Below are positions 22,916 to 34,984 of a stretch of 64,000 nucleotides of DNA, piece after piece. The notes beneath the pieces were generated by a model. That model was not told the DNA's origin. It was given only the letters and a program-made list of their open reading frames with translations, and did not search any database. This DNA comes from Leptoclinus maculatus (lineage: Eukaryota; Chordata; Actinopteri; Perciformes; Stichaeidae). The position numbers were made by a program, and so were the translations under genes. The stretch covers positions 10,104,931 through 10,168,930 of the forward strand of contig JAVDOI010000005.1 of the NCBI GenBank assembly GCA_032191485.1. The letters are read 5' to 3'. Numbering within the stretch: position 1 is the stretch's first letter; each line of letters starts with the position of its first letter.

Positions 22916-25545
22916 CTGGTAAAAACACAAAAGGCTCTCTCTAGAGTCAGTGTTTGGTTTGTCCGTTCTGGGCTACCGTAGATACATGACGGTGCAATAT
23001 GGCGGACTCCGTGAAGAGGACTTGCTCTCTATGTAGATATGAGGGGATCATTTTAAGCTCATGAAAACACAACAATTCTTACTTTTAGGGGATTATACAT
23101 TAACGACAACATAGTTATGAATGTTATATTCCATTCTTACTAATAGATCCCTCAAAATGCTACACGCTGCCCCTCTCTTTGTAGTATAAAAGAAAATGAG
23201 ACTCCCTTTACACTTCTCCTTGTTCAAGCAGCTGTTTATTTTCCTCACAAATGTTTTTTTTTTTTTGTCTGACAACCTCAATGGCCAGAGGAAAACAATA
23301 GTTTTTCAATAATGCAACTTAAGATCTTTAGCTTCAAGTTAAGCAAGATGTAACATATGATTCCGTGCCATATTTTAATACTTTATTTTTCCTTCTGTTC
23401 AGCCATTTCTTTCCTTCTCCTCTCCCTCTCCATTTTACTGATTTCTCTTTTCCTCCAGAGGCCAAAGTCAGTTTTAACATAACTATGTAGGCTATAATGA
23501 TTCCCTATTAACGAAGCAGGGAGGTGAGCAGTAAGATGGCCGTACAATGCCCTCATTGATCTGACCAATTATGGTCTGTATCACTGATCAGCACCCAGTG
23601 AGCGGATGGAACATGGAGGGCACAGCGGGGTCAAAACAAATGGAGCTGCTTGTGCAGGATGCACTCATCTCAGAGCCTGTCACAGTGAGGCAATACACCC
23701 ACAGTCTACATGATGACACAGCATCGTTTTAAAGAAAAATAGCTGCTGTATCAGTTACAGTATATTGCTTTCACGATACATTTGGGCTGATGTTGTCTTT
23801 TTATTGAATACCAGACCATTGGTGTCATCGACTTCTAGTATGATTGATGTTTCTGCATGCAGCTACTAAAAAAAAAAACTGTCTAGAAAACCTTTTACAC
23901 ATTTCGGTAACATATTCACCTGCTGAATAACAGTTTTTTTTAAGTCATTGTATATTTGAAGGTTTTAGGGAAATGAACCCCAGTACATCACATTGTTTTG
24001 TTATAGCAGCTGGTAGGCTCCAGACTAACTTTTTTCACAAAACAATCAAAAATTCCAAAACTATTTTTTAGTATTAGCTGTTTCAATTATGTATTATAAG
24101 CTGCTTAAAGCTGTTAGAAAGTTAAACAGGCCATGATTCCTTCTCTAATATCTATTTTGTATTGCTGTGAAAACATTTCCTTCAAATAAATGCATTTATT
24201 CAAGTTTCTTGCCAAAATGTTTTGTTTTTTTACAAGATACATTTGAACACACCATGACAACCTTATAATCTACCTTCGCCCAATACTAATTTTAACTGAG
24301 TAGAGCTTGAACTCATCATTATGTAACTCAATGCGACCTCCGTTAACGTTAGCTGCCATTCGGCTGCCAGCAGCTAACGCTAACTAACTATCCTCCTGCC
24401 AACTATCTGCCACCAACATGTTTTACTTTGGTTTAGTGCGGTATCATGCACCTGAGCAGCCACAAGTGGATCAAACCCACTAAGTGCAGTGATTGCATTG
24501 ACATGACTTGAATATGCTTTTGGGACCAGACCTTAAACCTAAACGCATACTTGACCTTTTTGTATACGCTGTGTATGTACTAACTGCGTCTTACCTTCAA
24601 TTCATGTGGAAAACTATGTCTCTTAAGTAAATGGGGGATGCAATAGAATAGACAATAGAATAACGCTCTAAGATTGTGGAGTAGCTGGACTGCCTTCCTT
24701 TTCATCCTGTATCAAAAATCTAAATACAAACTCTCACAGGTGTATGCTCACAACCATTTCGTTCGTACAATCCAAACAGTGTAGATGTTGCACAACCACT
24801 TATTTACTCGCGTTCCCATCTCCAAAATGCCAACCAAACTACATGGATACACGCATGCTTGAGGCAACCATGTACTCACGGTGTACTTGGCATATAATGC
24901 ACTCACTAAAGCCTACACGCAGAAAACACACGGGGACACGCGGACAATAGCAAAACCACTCAGTCAAACTAGCGGAGGACGTCTTTATTGTTGTATCTGT
25001 ACCGCTGAGGCTCTTCTGTTTACTCCTCCAGCTCCACCAGTGTGCAGTGAGACATGAATGTGTCCCCAGGCGTCTTCACCCTGCATCATCCCTGTGGGCC
25101 TCACATATACATTCATCCCACTCCTGGCACATGACATCATCTAGTTTCTAGACCATACGTCTTCTCTCTCTGCCCCCCACGGCTTATTTAATACTCTTTC
25201 CTTTACTTATTATGCCTCCCATCTTCATCCCACTTCCCACTCCCTCCGTACTTTCTATTTCGGTCTTTGTGAACACATCTCCCTCATGTCACCAGGTTTC
25301 TCCCTCCCCCCTTCATGTCACATGTCTGAAACAATATGGCGGGATTAAAATGCAAGGCAAAAGCCATACGGAGCTCAGCAGAGTCCAACAATTCACGTGG
25401 TAAAAAACTCTCTGAGACGCAAGTTTTGAGTTTTGGAAGTCTTCTAAATAAATGCGTTTAAAAACTCAGGCGACCGCGGCGATAAAGCTAATCCGATAAT
25501 CGCGATGGCCCGAGGAGCATGTGGAGCCCTCGCTGTGCGGGAGCG

Positions 25546-25674
25546 CACATTAGTTTAGATCTGATGGGCAGGTGGCACCTTGAATGTATGAATGTGTGTG
25601 TGAATGTTGACATGTATGCACAGCGCTTTGAGCGGATGGAAGACTAGAAAGGCGCTGTATATTACCATTTTTTT
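25546..25674 (+). mobile_element. 5'-truncated tRNA-derived SINE
   Basis: The tail CCTGATGGGCAGGTGGCACC-type block, then CACAGCGCTTTGAGCGGATGG and AGACTAGAAAGGCGCTGTAT, matches the 3' part of the SINE at 43265-43570. The tRNA head is missing. Confidence 0.75.
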
Positions 25675-26902
25675 GTAGCAACCATTAAACCTTCTTTGTT
25701 GCAGCAAACATCTTGACAGCTCATAGCTGGAAAAGCACAGGTGTTACGAAGAACATTAACGATGGCTTTGTTCCAAATAGCTGCTCCAGTTTCAGGGTCC
25801 TGGTATTGTGCACTGGCACAGTGCACAATACAGTGAGGAACTTGCAACTGCTTATGAAACAGTCTCAATTTATTACTGCTGCCTCTTTATTACCTACATA
25901 AGTAAACGAGACAATCAGCGAGAAGATTTGCTATTTCTATAAAGTTATTCTTAGTGCTGGTCGTCGGTGCTACCGGGTTGGATTTTGCGAGAGATCAGAG
26001 GGCCTCTACCAGGACAGACCCAGATCCGGCTTGCTGTCGGCCAGGAGCAGAGTTTGGCCTATAGCTTATAGGTTAGCCATAACCAACACCAATGGTGCTA
26101 GAGGCCCAGGCCGAATTGCTAGGCCCGGTGGAGGGAAGGGAGGCTCTGGCGAACCATAACCAGGACTGCATGGAGCAGACTGTTAGACCCTGGTGCCTGG
26201 AAACACTGCCATCCACAGGGGGAAAAAAAGTCCCTTGCAGTAGCTCTAAATAGAACAAAACCATCATTAATCGGCCGGCTTGCCTTCGACATGTTGAGAG
26301 CCGTTGAGAGTTAATCCAAATGCTTCCAGTCTCGGATCTTGCACCTTCTCTATTCACTTTTCAGGGCTGATGGTCGCCTCCTGGACTTTACTACAATACT
26401 TTATTACTACTTAATTCATTATTGATTGAATTAATTCATTCCGTATTAACATGTAAAATGTACAACTATTTAACATCATATTTTGTGAAAATGAATGACT
26501 CTCAGCAAGTTGCTTGTAAAACCTAGTTTTAATAATATTTTATACGTTTTACTTAATGAAGAGTTTGGTCTTGTGTAAAGCACAGTTTAAAGCAGCAGTG
26601 CAGTGAAATTGCAGTCTTGATGCCACTTTTTCAGTCCGTTTCTGCTCTGCAAACATGGCTCTTACTCCCAGGTTAGCGTATGGAATATTTATTGAAGCCG
26701 ATAGATGGGAGATGATTGCTGCTTCTTCCATGTACCTTCCTCCCCAACCTCCTCCTCTTCGTCTCCTCCATCATCTAGGCTAGGAGAGGACATTTTTTAC
26801 AGGGAGCACCGCACGTGCCTTTATGTAATATTTAATTACATAAAGTGTCGTAGCAGGCAGGCATGTAGGCTACAGCAACAACACAGCACTTCCATTTGAC
26901 TG

Positions 26903-26927
26903 CCCCCCCCCCCCCCCCCCCCCCCCC
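26903..26927 (+). repeat. Poly-C homopolymer (25 bp)
   Basis: An uninterrupted run of 25 C. A (GT)n run follows at about 27115-27143. Confidence 0.95.
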
Positions 26928-27111
26928 TGAGATTCAGCCCTGTGTGCGTGGAGAAAAGCGCAATGTGCGTGTGTGAAGCCCATTTCCTTTTTCTTTGCAC
27001 GCTGCTCCACATGCACTCTGAGCATTGTGGGAGTCTGTCCATGTATGTGTGCAGGAATGCCAGGTCGAAGTGAGTGGGAGGAAAGTGATTACAGGCCTTA
27101 CTCTTTCTCCA

Positions 27112-27143
<32 letters not shown>

Positions 27144-28596
27144 GCCTATATCTTTCATGACGTTTACTACAACTGTGTGGGTGTTTCAACAGGAGAAATC
27201 TGTATCTCACTATGAAACAAAGCCTTACACACTATAGTTCAACAGCTGATTGGACTGGATCTCATGCCAGCTACGGTGAACAATGAAGATTCTGGATATC
27301 ACTATTCAAAGATTAGTTGGACTGAAATTCGAGTGCTCCTTAGTTTTTGTCCAAGAAAATATAAAGTACAGTATAATGATACTGCAGCTATTGTGAGTCA
27401 TTTTCCCACTTTTCAAATGTAGCACCCCAACACTCTATAGAGAGTAGACCTAAGTTACCCTTTAAAACTGGAATGATGGGGTGTTTGGGTTCGGTATCCT
27501 AAGGTAGCTACCATGAAGGTTTCCCTGATTTGGGTGAAATTTATTACCCTCCGAATAAACAAAAAAACTGTCAGACTTAACAATAGATAAAATAACTGAC
27601 CACAGACAACTTTTTTAGGATGAAAAGGAAATAAAAGTTTACTGACTGCTTTTAAAAATTTTCAAATAATATTTACCCTTTCGAGGGACCAGAAACAAAA
27701 CAACAATAGCACACTACAGCAGACTCAGTGTATAAACAGAATACTTAACTTTAAACACAAGTGGGCCCACAAACACTCACTCACACAAAATAAGAAAGTT
27801 GCAGGCCTGTGTAGCGCGGGTGCGGTGCTGCCTCCCGAATCCGTATCCTCAGCAGAGCAAAAACACAAAGTCTAAAACTCACAGTTCAGCGTCAGTCTTA
27901 AAGGAAAAACAGTTTGTGCTCCAAAAGATGAAACACGTTGGCAAACGGAGGTGACGGCAACTGCAGTGAAGTCCTCATCAGAAACACACCAGAGAGACAG
28001 CGAGTACTGACAGTGGCAAGCGTGTGGCTAGTCTGTGGCAAGCGTCAGTCAGGCGTCAGGACTGTGGCACGTCAGTGGCTAGTCAGTGACTAGTCAGTGG
28101 CAAGCGACAGTCAGGTGTCACAACAGTGGCAAGCGAGCGGCACTCATTCGGCACCTGTCAAGAAGCTGCCAAGCTGAGCGGGCGGAGCCACATTTCCTGA
28201 GAACACCCATTGTTGTTACGATAAGATTTTCTGCACACACAAAAATGACTTTGATTAAACTATATTACGAACTTTATTGCATCAAACAATCCACAGATTA
28301 ATCGAAAACTTGATTCTTGCTGTGTACATGGATACATTAATATTAAATCGCATGTAGTCAACTATTGTTGCTAACATACTCCCATCGGCCCACGTTTATT
28401 TATTTATTTATTTTTCTTCTAATGTTACCCTAATATGTGCTTGCATCATAGACTAACAATGTTCTTGCACACGGTCATTCTATTGCCTGGCTTTTATTTT
28501 GACATTCTTTTACTTCCGGACGACCTGTCTTGCTTTACGTCGCTCTTCAAAAGAAATAAACCATAAAACAGACTATCAAAATGTACACGGACCAGG

Positions 28597-29270
28597 GGGG
28601 CACATTCCTCTGACTAGTGGTGACACTCCTCTGATTACTGGACTCCTCTGACTAGTGGTGGCACTCCTCTGACTACTGGTGGCACTCCTCTGACTACTGG
28701 TGGCACTCCTGTGACTACTGGTGGCACTCCTGTGACTAGTGGTGGCACTCCTGTGACTAGTGGTGGCACTCCTGTGACTACTGGTGGCACTCCTCTGACT
28801 ACTGGTGGCACTCCTGTGACTACTGGTGGCACTCCTCTGACTACTGGTGGCACTCCTGTGACTACTGGTGGCACTCCTGTGACTACTGGTGGCACTCCTG
28901 TGACTAGTGGTGGCACTCCTGTGACTAGTGGTGGCACTCCTCTGACTACTGGTGGCACTCCTGTGACTACTGGTGGCACTCCTCTGACTACTGGTGGCAC
29001 TCCTGTGACTACTGGTGGCACTCCTCTGACTACTGGTGGCACTCCTCTGACTACTGGTGGCACTCCTCTGACTACTGGTGGCACTGCTCTGACTACTGGT
29101 GGCACTCCTGTGACTACTGGTGGCACTCCTCTGACTACTGGTGGCACTCCTCTGACTACTGGTGGCACTGCTCTGACTACTGGTGGCACTCCTCTGACTA
29201 CTGGTGGCACTCCTCTGACTACTGGTGGCACTCCTGTGACTACTGGTGGCACTCCTCTGACTACTTTTGG
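28597..29270 (+). repeat. 21-bp minisatellite, about 31 copies
   Basis: The unit GGTGGCACTCCTSTGACTAC plus T repeats with C/G, C/G and AGT/ACT variants. Because 21 is a multiple of 3 and no frame forces a stop, long frames are open on both strands (about 237-258 codons; + peptide TTGGTPL, - peptide SSQRSAT). These mucin-like peptides lack a signal peptide or any unique domain, and the array lies inside nsmf intron 1, so I do not call a gene. Confidence 0.95.
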
Positions 29271-31494
29271 TACTGGCAGCTTGTGGCACCTACTGACACC
29301 TACATATAAGCAGGGGAAGAGTGAAGATATTTTCAGCTGTCCAGTCAGCAATGGCGTCCTCTCGTCCAGCGACTCAACAACTTTAACTTTAACTCAGAAC
29401 ACACTTGCACAAAACTCTCAGCTAAATCTACTGAGATCAAGCAATCAATGTGCCGTGCTGTCCACAGCTAACAGGTTTTTTCTCTAACTTAAACATTCAA
29501 CAAACTATCTACCCTCGCATTTCTCTGGCGTTTTTCCCGTTTTTTATTTACTCCTCTCTCTTCTCCCTTCGCGCTACTTTTCTCTTCCCGCTTCTTCTCC
29601 GTTGTTTTTCTCTTAACCTCACCCTCTCCTTTACCTACAACCAATTACCGCAGGTGGGGCTGAATGACACCTAAAATAACCAATCAAACAACATAGCTCA
29701 AACTGAAGGCACTATCAGTGTTTTTTTCTTTTTTTAACTCTCACTTAGTTTGTTTGCCGTCAATATTGTTCAGAGATGTTTATTTCAACTACTTATTCAA
29801 CTTTTTACATCCTACTTTATTTAGGACTAAATTATCTTAATCACTAAGTAAACTACTTTCTTTATTAAACTAAATTACTAGATGCAAGTTGCAAGATGAT
29901 AGGCTAATGATGTCATTGTGTCGTGCTATTGGATAGAGAGACCAGCTGATCTAGACATCTGATATGATTGACAGCCCCAAGCAATGACAGCAAGGAAATA
30001 ATGAGTGAGCATGCGTGAGGAGTGATGTATGAGAAATAAACTACGGGCTTAGTCATAATGCGAGTATAGTATATCTGGCTGGAATTACGCTAGAGCTTCA
30101 TATAGAAGGACGATATGGATATGACCTAGATCTTTTTTTACCTTATTTACTTATTGTACCATATATAAATATGACCATGATCATTTTAGGTTATCGACTT
30201 TTCGTAATATTTATGACCTTACGTTATCAGTTTATCATACAATATATGATAATGAACTCACTCATTTTGATGTTATCGGCTTATTGTACGATACATGGAT
30301 ATGACCTGCATCCTTTCTGCTGACCTCGATATTGCCCGTTGTGTTTAAATGCGTGTTTGTCTACATAAGAAAGTCTCCAACATTTTTGCCAACACAAAGC
30401 CAGAATAAACAGCAGGGTTTTCCGTAACATTGTAAGATTTGGCGCAGTGAAAGGTTTATTTTCACAGCACAGAATGAACAGACAAAACCATGCTGAGACA
30501 CGTTTTACTGTCTACTTTAAGAACGAGTCCAGAACGAGTCCCACAGCTACAGTGTGGGAACATTTTGTCCTGAAGCCGAATGAGAGGAGAGCTCATTAAC
30601 ATGAATGAGCCAGTTGTGTGGTTTTATTTTATTTCTCTTTTATTTATTCAGGATATTTCATATTTTGTCACATTCCAATGTCTGAATATTTTTAAGAATT
30701 AAATGTTCATTTCTCTTTGAAAGGGTGTATTATTTTGCTGTCATATTTTCATTATATCAGTGGCATTAAAGGTTCTTAAAATTACTATAATAATGTTCAT
30801 CGCAATTATTTCTGGGACAATATGTTGTCCAACAAAAGCAGTTGTTGTAAGAGGCTTCCTTGTGGCTTTAGGAGGCTAATCACAGCTGTTCCTCGTTTCT
30901 TAGGTGGCACATTGTACCGCTGTCCCCTCTTTGTGTATGTAACTTCCTGTTATGGAAGCTGAAAATGCAAGTCGCTTTGGACAGACCACCCATTAAACCT
31001 CTTTGGCCAGACCCTCAAAAAAGGGTAATTTTGCTAAAGCCTGACAGCAGCAGTGCTGACAGAAGTACCTGTGTAGCATTACACCGAAGAGTCATCTCAT
31101 GATGTTTTATAATCTAGAGACAGTCTGCCACATAGATTCTCTGCACCACATGCCAGCTCCTCGCCGTTCCTGCCAATATGTGTGCTTTTCATCACATGTA
31201 TATAGGTGCTTGCGTTTATTTCCTGGCTTTATGGCTGGCACATGCAGAGTCACAGTCCCCTATGGGGCCCATCAGCTGTGCAAGGGAGGCAAGCTGTAGC
31301 TTCCAAGCTGTCTCCCAAGTGCTCCAGAACATGCCGGTACAAAGTCTGGGTTCAGGACACTCTCACAGAGTGGTGGTGTAATCTTCTTGACTGGTAGCAT
31401 ATGATAGCGGCCACCCACGAAGCGGCTTTGCAGATAGAAAAAAGCCGGGACGCACTGGTTATGTGGGGCTCAAGGTTAACTGCTGCACTTGTTT

Positions 31495-31846
31495 TATGAA
31501 GGCAAATCACTGTCAAAATCCGAGAGCGCAAATGAGATCCATGCGCGCGCTAAAATCAAACAGCCGCACGCGTATTTTACTTTGACGAGCGCTTTTACCG
31601 CGAGCAAAATTCCGTCTCACACGAGCAAAATTCCGTCGCTCGTGCGAGCAAAAGTTGTTCGCGAAGCTTAAACCTGCTCACTCGCGAAACTTTAACCTGC
31701 TCGCTCTCGAGTCTTTTACCTGCTCGCTCTCTAGTAGATTTTCTTTTTGACAGTAAGTGGGCGGACCCAGTCTCCATTGTATCTCTACATCTAATTGGTT
31801 ACAATCCTCGTCTTTGGATAGACCGGATATCACTCTGACACAGACG
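31495..31846 (+). repeat. Inverted repeat arm 1 (352 bp)
   Basis: Its reverse complement aligns along its length to 32546-32870. Both arms contain short GAGCGAGCAGGTTTAAA-type subrepeats and the block AGTAAGTGGGCGGACCCAGT. The ~700 bp between the arms contains a separate element-like start near 31880 (TCAGGGGTAAATAATG). The pair may be one foldback-type element or two opposed insertions. Confidence 0.85.
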
Positions 31847-32545
31847 CTAGGGGGAGATTTTCAGATTGCACTACAGGTCAGGGGTAAATAATGTCCATTT
31901 TACTGAACAGGTACTTTTACTTTGTGCACTTAAAGTACATTTTGCTGATAATAACATACTTGACTAAGGTTTTGAATGCAGGTATTTTACTCGTAGTGGA
32001 TTGTTTCATCAGTATGGTATTAGTACGTTTACTGCAGTGAAGGATCTGAATACTTTTTCATCCACTAACTACTTGTCAGTGACTTAAGTATGGAAACTCA
32101 CTTGGCAAACAGATAATATACAAACAGTGGTCCCTAATCTTGGCTCCAGATCCTTGAGCGGGTCCAAATTGTTGCTCATATTATATACAACTACATTATA
32201 TCTCTTCTGTAAACACAACAGTATGATTAAATATGATCACATCATGTTTTAATCAATTAAGATCAAAGAGCTTCTTTGAGCTGTTTGTCACAAGAGGTTT
32301 GACTATCAAACACACATTGTCTGTAATAGAATGATGGAGTGAATTTAAACCAATCTGAGCAACTTGACTTTAACACATTTTTTAATTATTGTATTTAACA
32401 ACGCTATTAACATAATTTGTATTTCATCAGCCTCTACAGTCTGAAAAGTTTACAAAACCTGTCAGACAAATGTATAACATTCTGAGATGTAGTGGAGTAC
32501 AGTAGTGTTTAGTGGCGGATTGAAAACCACGTCTAACAGACCTAG

Positions 32546-32870
32546 GTCTGTGTCAGAGTGATATCCGGTCTATCCAAAAACGAGGATTGTAACCAATTAG
32601 TTGTAGAGATATAATGGAGACTGGGTCCGCCCACTTACTGTCAAAAAGAAAAACAACTCGAGAGCGAGCAGGTTAAAGTTTCGCGAGCGAGCAGGTTTAA
32701 GCTACGCGAGCAACTTTCGCAAGAGTGAATTTTGCTCGCAAGAGTGAATTTTGCTCGCGGAGTGATGTAAAAGCGCTCGCCAAAGTAAAATACGTGCGCG
32801 GCTGTTTGATTTGCGCGAGCGCATGGATCTCATTTGCGCTCTCGGATTTTGACATTGATTTGCCTTCATA
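32546..32870 (-). repeat. Inverted repeat arm 2 (325 bp), ending 16 bp before nsmf exon 2
   Basis: This is the reverse-complement partner of 31495-31846. Similarity stops at TTTGCCTTCATA (32870), leaving only TGTTTTGTCTCTACAG before exon 2. Any branch point for exon 2 within the usual 18-40 nt must therefore lie in or at the edge of the repeat. Confidence 0.85.
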
Positions 32871-32886
32871 TGTTTTGTCTCTACAG

Positions 32887-32948
32887 AGCAGCCCGAGCTT
32901 TTGGAGAATACCTGTCCAGTACCAATCCAGAGAACCGCAACGGAGCAG
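32887..32948 (+). CDS. nsmf: nsmf exon 2 (residues 24-45)
   Basis: After CTCTACAG the frame reads AARAFGEYLSSTNPENRNGA, one of the most conserved N-terminal blocks of the family. The first base completes Arg24 and the last base G starts Asp45; the donor is GTAGGT. The exon is 62 bp and shifts phase 2 to phase 1, so skipping it would break the frame. It sits in only about 100 bp of non-repeat DNA between an inverted-repeat arm (ending 32870) and a hAT-like fragment (starting 32971). Recognition rests on recalled protein similarity plus matching phases on both sides. Confidence 0.95.
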
Positions 32949-33941
32949 GTAGGTGATCCACTGAATAAAAAGTGCTTGCGCTCGCCTGTAGAGACAACTC
33001 CTGACGAGGACGCGCAGTTTGGGGCAGAACGAATTCTGTCCCAAGCTGAATCTATTTGAGGACGCTGATTGGCTAAATTGTATGTCACTCATTTATATCT
33101 TTAATCACCATTGGCTAAACTGCTTCATAGACCCGCCTCTTTTGGGCAGATTCTCCAGCGCCCCAGCTCTGCTGAGACATGCACACACGGAGAGGACGTG
33201 TAGGAAAAGCATATATTTACCGCAGATATCATATTTTACACATATTACTGGGTGATTCCATATTTCAAAAACACAAATATTGACAATTTGTATAGTTTAT
33301 TATTATTCATTTTTTATTTTTTATTATTTGTGGCTCAAGGGGAGGCGGCGCCCTAGCGCCCTCTATTGACCAGCCGCCACTGCCCATTACGTGCCTCCAC
33401 CATGTAATGCGCTGGTTAGAAGTTGTTCCATGTGTATTTTGTGAGATCAGGCGACGTAGCGTGAGGAAACGAGCTTTCCAGCTGCAGTAGTTCACCAACT
33501 AGCCCCGCCAGTTATCATTATGTTACAAAGCCTGGGGATGCACGGATGAACTTTGCTGTGCCACTTTTGTGTTTATCCACACCACAGATAGCATGAAAAA
33601 AAACACTGCCTGCAGCATTGCAGCTGCTCATTCTCTGAGAAGGAGCATCCATCCTCTATGACCACTACGGGCTGGAGTCTTTTTTTATTCCTCAGCTCAT
33701 CCATTTCCAAATCTTTCATCAGTCCTCATCTGCTTTTTATTATCACTCAGCCACCTCTCTTTCCTTTATCATCCTCCCGAAAGCTTTGCTGGCTCGCTAA
33801 TGTTCACCGCTCTCCTGCCAAAGCTATGAATCCCAAACAAACAATCTCTCTGTTCATTTATATTTGAGGTGTTTATCCGTATAAATTACAGACACGATCA
33901 TTTATCTCCATCTTCTAACTTTTTCTTCTTTCTATCTCCAG
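32949..33941 (+). other. nsmf: nsmf intron 2
   Basis: GTAGGT to CTATCTCCAG. The first half is mostly the hAT-like fragment 32971-33382. The second half ends in a pyrimidine-rich stretch (TTCTAACTTTTTCTTCTTTC) with a branch-like CTAAC. No other feature is seen. Confidence 0.85.
32971..33382 (+). mobile_element. Partial hAT-like element (CAGTGGCGGCTGG family, right half)
   Basis: It matches the right part of 41580-42522, from GCGCTCGCCTGTAGAGAC through CCAGCCGCCACTG. The left half is absent; the copy begins 22 bp after the exon 2 donor. The right terminus is intact. Confidence 0.85.
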
Positions 33942-34703
33942 ATCAACTTTTGTCTGACACCTTCCCCAGCCAGGACTGTGACTCCCCAGGCGTCAGCCGC
34001 CTGCATAACAATAATCTGACACCACAGATACCCATAGCTAAACCCAACCAGTCCAGCCAGTCCAATCCCAGTGCTCATCCACAGTCTCAGCCTCAGGGAA
34101 AAACCCTCCAGGCTCAAGCACCTTTGTGCCCCTCGAAACGTCGACTCTCTGCCGGGCGCAGCCTCTCCACGGAGGACCCGCCGGGGGCCCAAGGCCCAGA
34201 GGACAGCGCGGTGGTGAAGCCGGCCAGGGTGTACACCATCTCCAGGGAAGGAGGGATGACCCTGGGGGGCCGAGGCAGTGAGGAGAGCCTGGAGCTGGAG
34301 GTGCTGAAAGGCTCCAGGGAGCAGCCTCCGTCCCAGGCCCCGGCCTCAGCCAACCACGAGCCGTCTTGCACCAGCCAGCCGTCCGCCACAGCCGCCCGCG
34401 GTAGCCATCACCGTAGCAGCCATCACCGCAGCAACCATCACCACGCCCACCAACATCACGGGGGCCCACCGCCGGCGTCGCAGCCGCTGCAGAGCTCGGG
34501 GAGCGCCAGCAACATCCGGGACTGGGGGATGAGGAGAGGGGGGTCGCGGGAGGACTATACCCCAGACTGCGTGGCCTGCATTCGGGCTCCGTGTCAAAGC
34601 CAGCGCTCCCTGGACCTGGACACCTCACCGCAGGATGGAGGGAAGCCCCGCAAGAAACTGGAGAGGATGTACAGCGAGGACAGAACGTCTACTGATGACA
34701 GGG
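33942..34703 (+). CDS. nsmf: nsmf exon 3 (residues 45-298), large low-complexity exon
   Basis: At 762 bp this is the largest exon. It begins DQLLSDTF (D split with exon 2) and contains, in order: a Ser/Gln/Pro-rich stretch (about 79-104), KRRLSAGRSLSTED (110-123), ARVYTISREGG (139-149, matching the family RVYTIS motif), an acidic/Leu patch ESLELEVLKG (159-168), a His-rich run (about 199-218, GSHHRSSHHRSNHHHAHQHH), GGSREDYTPDC (244-254) and KKLERMYSEDR (282-292, strongly conserved). The mammalian regulatory ERK site lies in this general region, but I cannot map it with confidence. The segment is longer than I recall in mammals. The donor is G|gtaaag (phase 1). The antisense frames here are shadows. 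Confidence 0.93.
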
Positions 34704-34911
34704 GTAAAGAAAGACGATACGTACAATTTGTAAAGTAAGAGATGTGAAAACCGATAAACGCTAAATATTACAAGAAAAATAAAACAGTCAAACAAGGTCT
34801 TTTTTTGGGCCAATTCATCCTCAGATGTTTCACTTCACACAAGCCTCCTCGACTAATTGTAACGCTGTGCTCACTGATACCACGCCTTGCTTTTGTGTTC
34901 TGTGTTTGCAG
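34704..34911 (+). other. nsmf: nsmf intron 3 (208 bp)
   Basis: GTAAAG to GTTTGCAG. Short, with no other feature. Read-through adds about ten residues (GKERRYVQFVK) and then a stop. Confidence 0.9.
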
Positions 34912-34984
34912 AGGACAATCCTAATAGCTGGTTCCCCAAAGAGAATATGTTCAGCTTTCAGACAGCCACCACCACCATGCAGGC
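34912..34984 (+). CDS. nsmf: nsmf exon 4 (residues 299-323)
   Basis: The frame reads EDNPNSWFPKENMFSFQTAT and ends TTMQA. This corresponds to the conserved WFPKEN(L/M)FSFQTATTTMQA block just before the nuclear localisation signal. It enters at phase 1 (G from exon 3 plus AG) and leaves at phase 2 (GC|gtgagt). An alternative AG two bases downstream would break the motif, so 34912 is preferred. Confidence 0.95.

Larger units (their letters stand above)
14918..32886 (+). other. nsmf: nsmf intron 1 (about 18 kb)
   Basis: It begins GTGAGT and ends CTCTACAG. The main repeats are listed separately: V-SINE, ATGG tetranucleotide, hAT fragment, inverted copy of the 1423 family, SINE tail, poly-C, 21-bp minisatellite and two inverted arms. 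A LINE/SINE-type tail lies near 17310-17395. From 27480 to 28140 there is unassigned sequence ending in irregular GTCAGTGGC repeats. I found no convincing extra coding exon. The rest is AT-rich with no visible feature, though first introns of neuronal genes often hold enhancers. Confidence 0.8.

Noticed and set aside
28576..29487. Mucin-like open frames on both strands
   Set aside because: A 21-bp minisatellite inside nsmf intron 1. The frames overlap on opposite strands, with no signal peptide or domain.
34038..34628. 196-codon antisense frame
   Set aside because: Shadow of GC-rich nsmf exon 3, which has a strong family match on the + strand.
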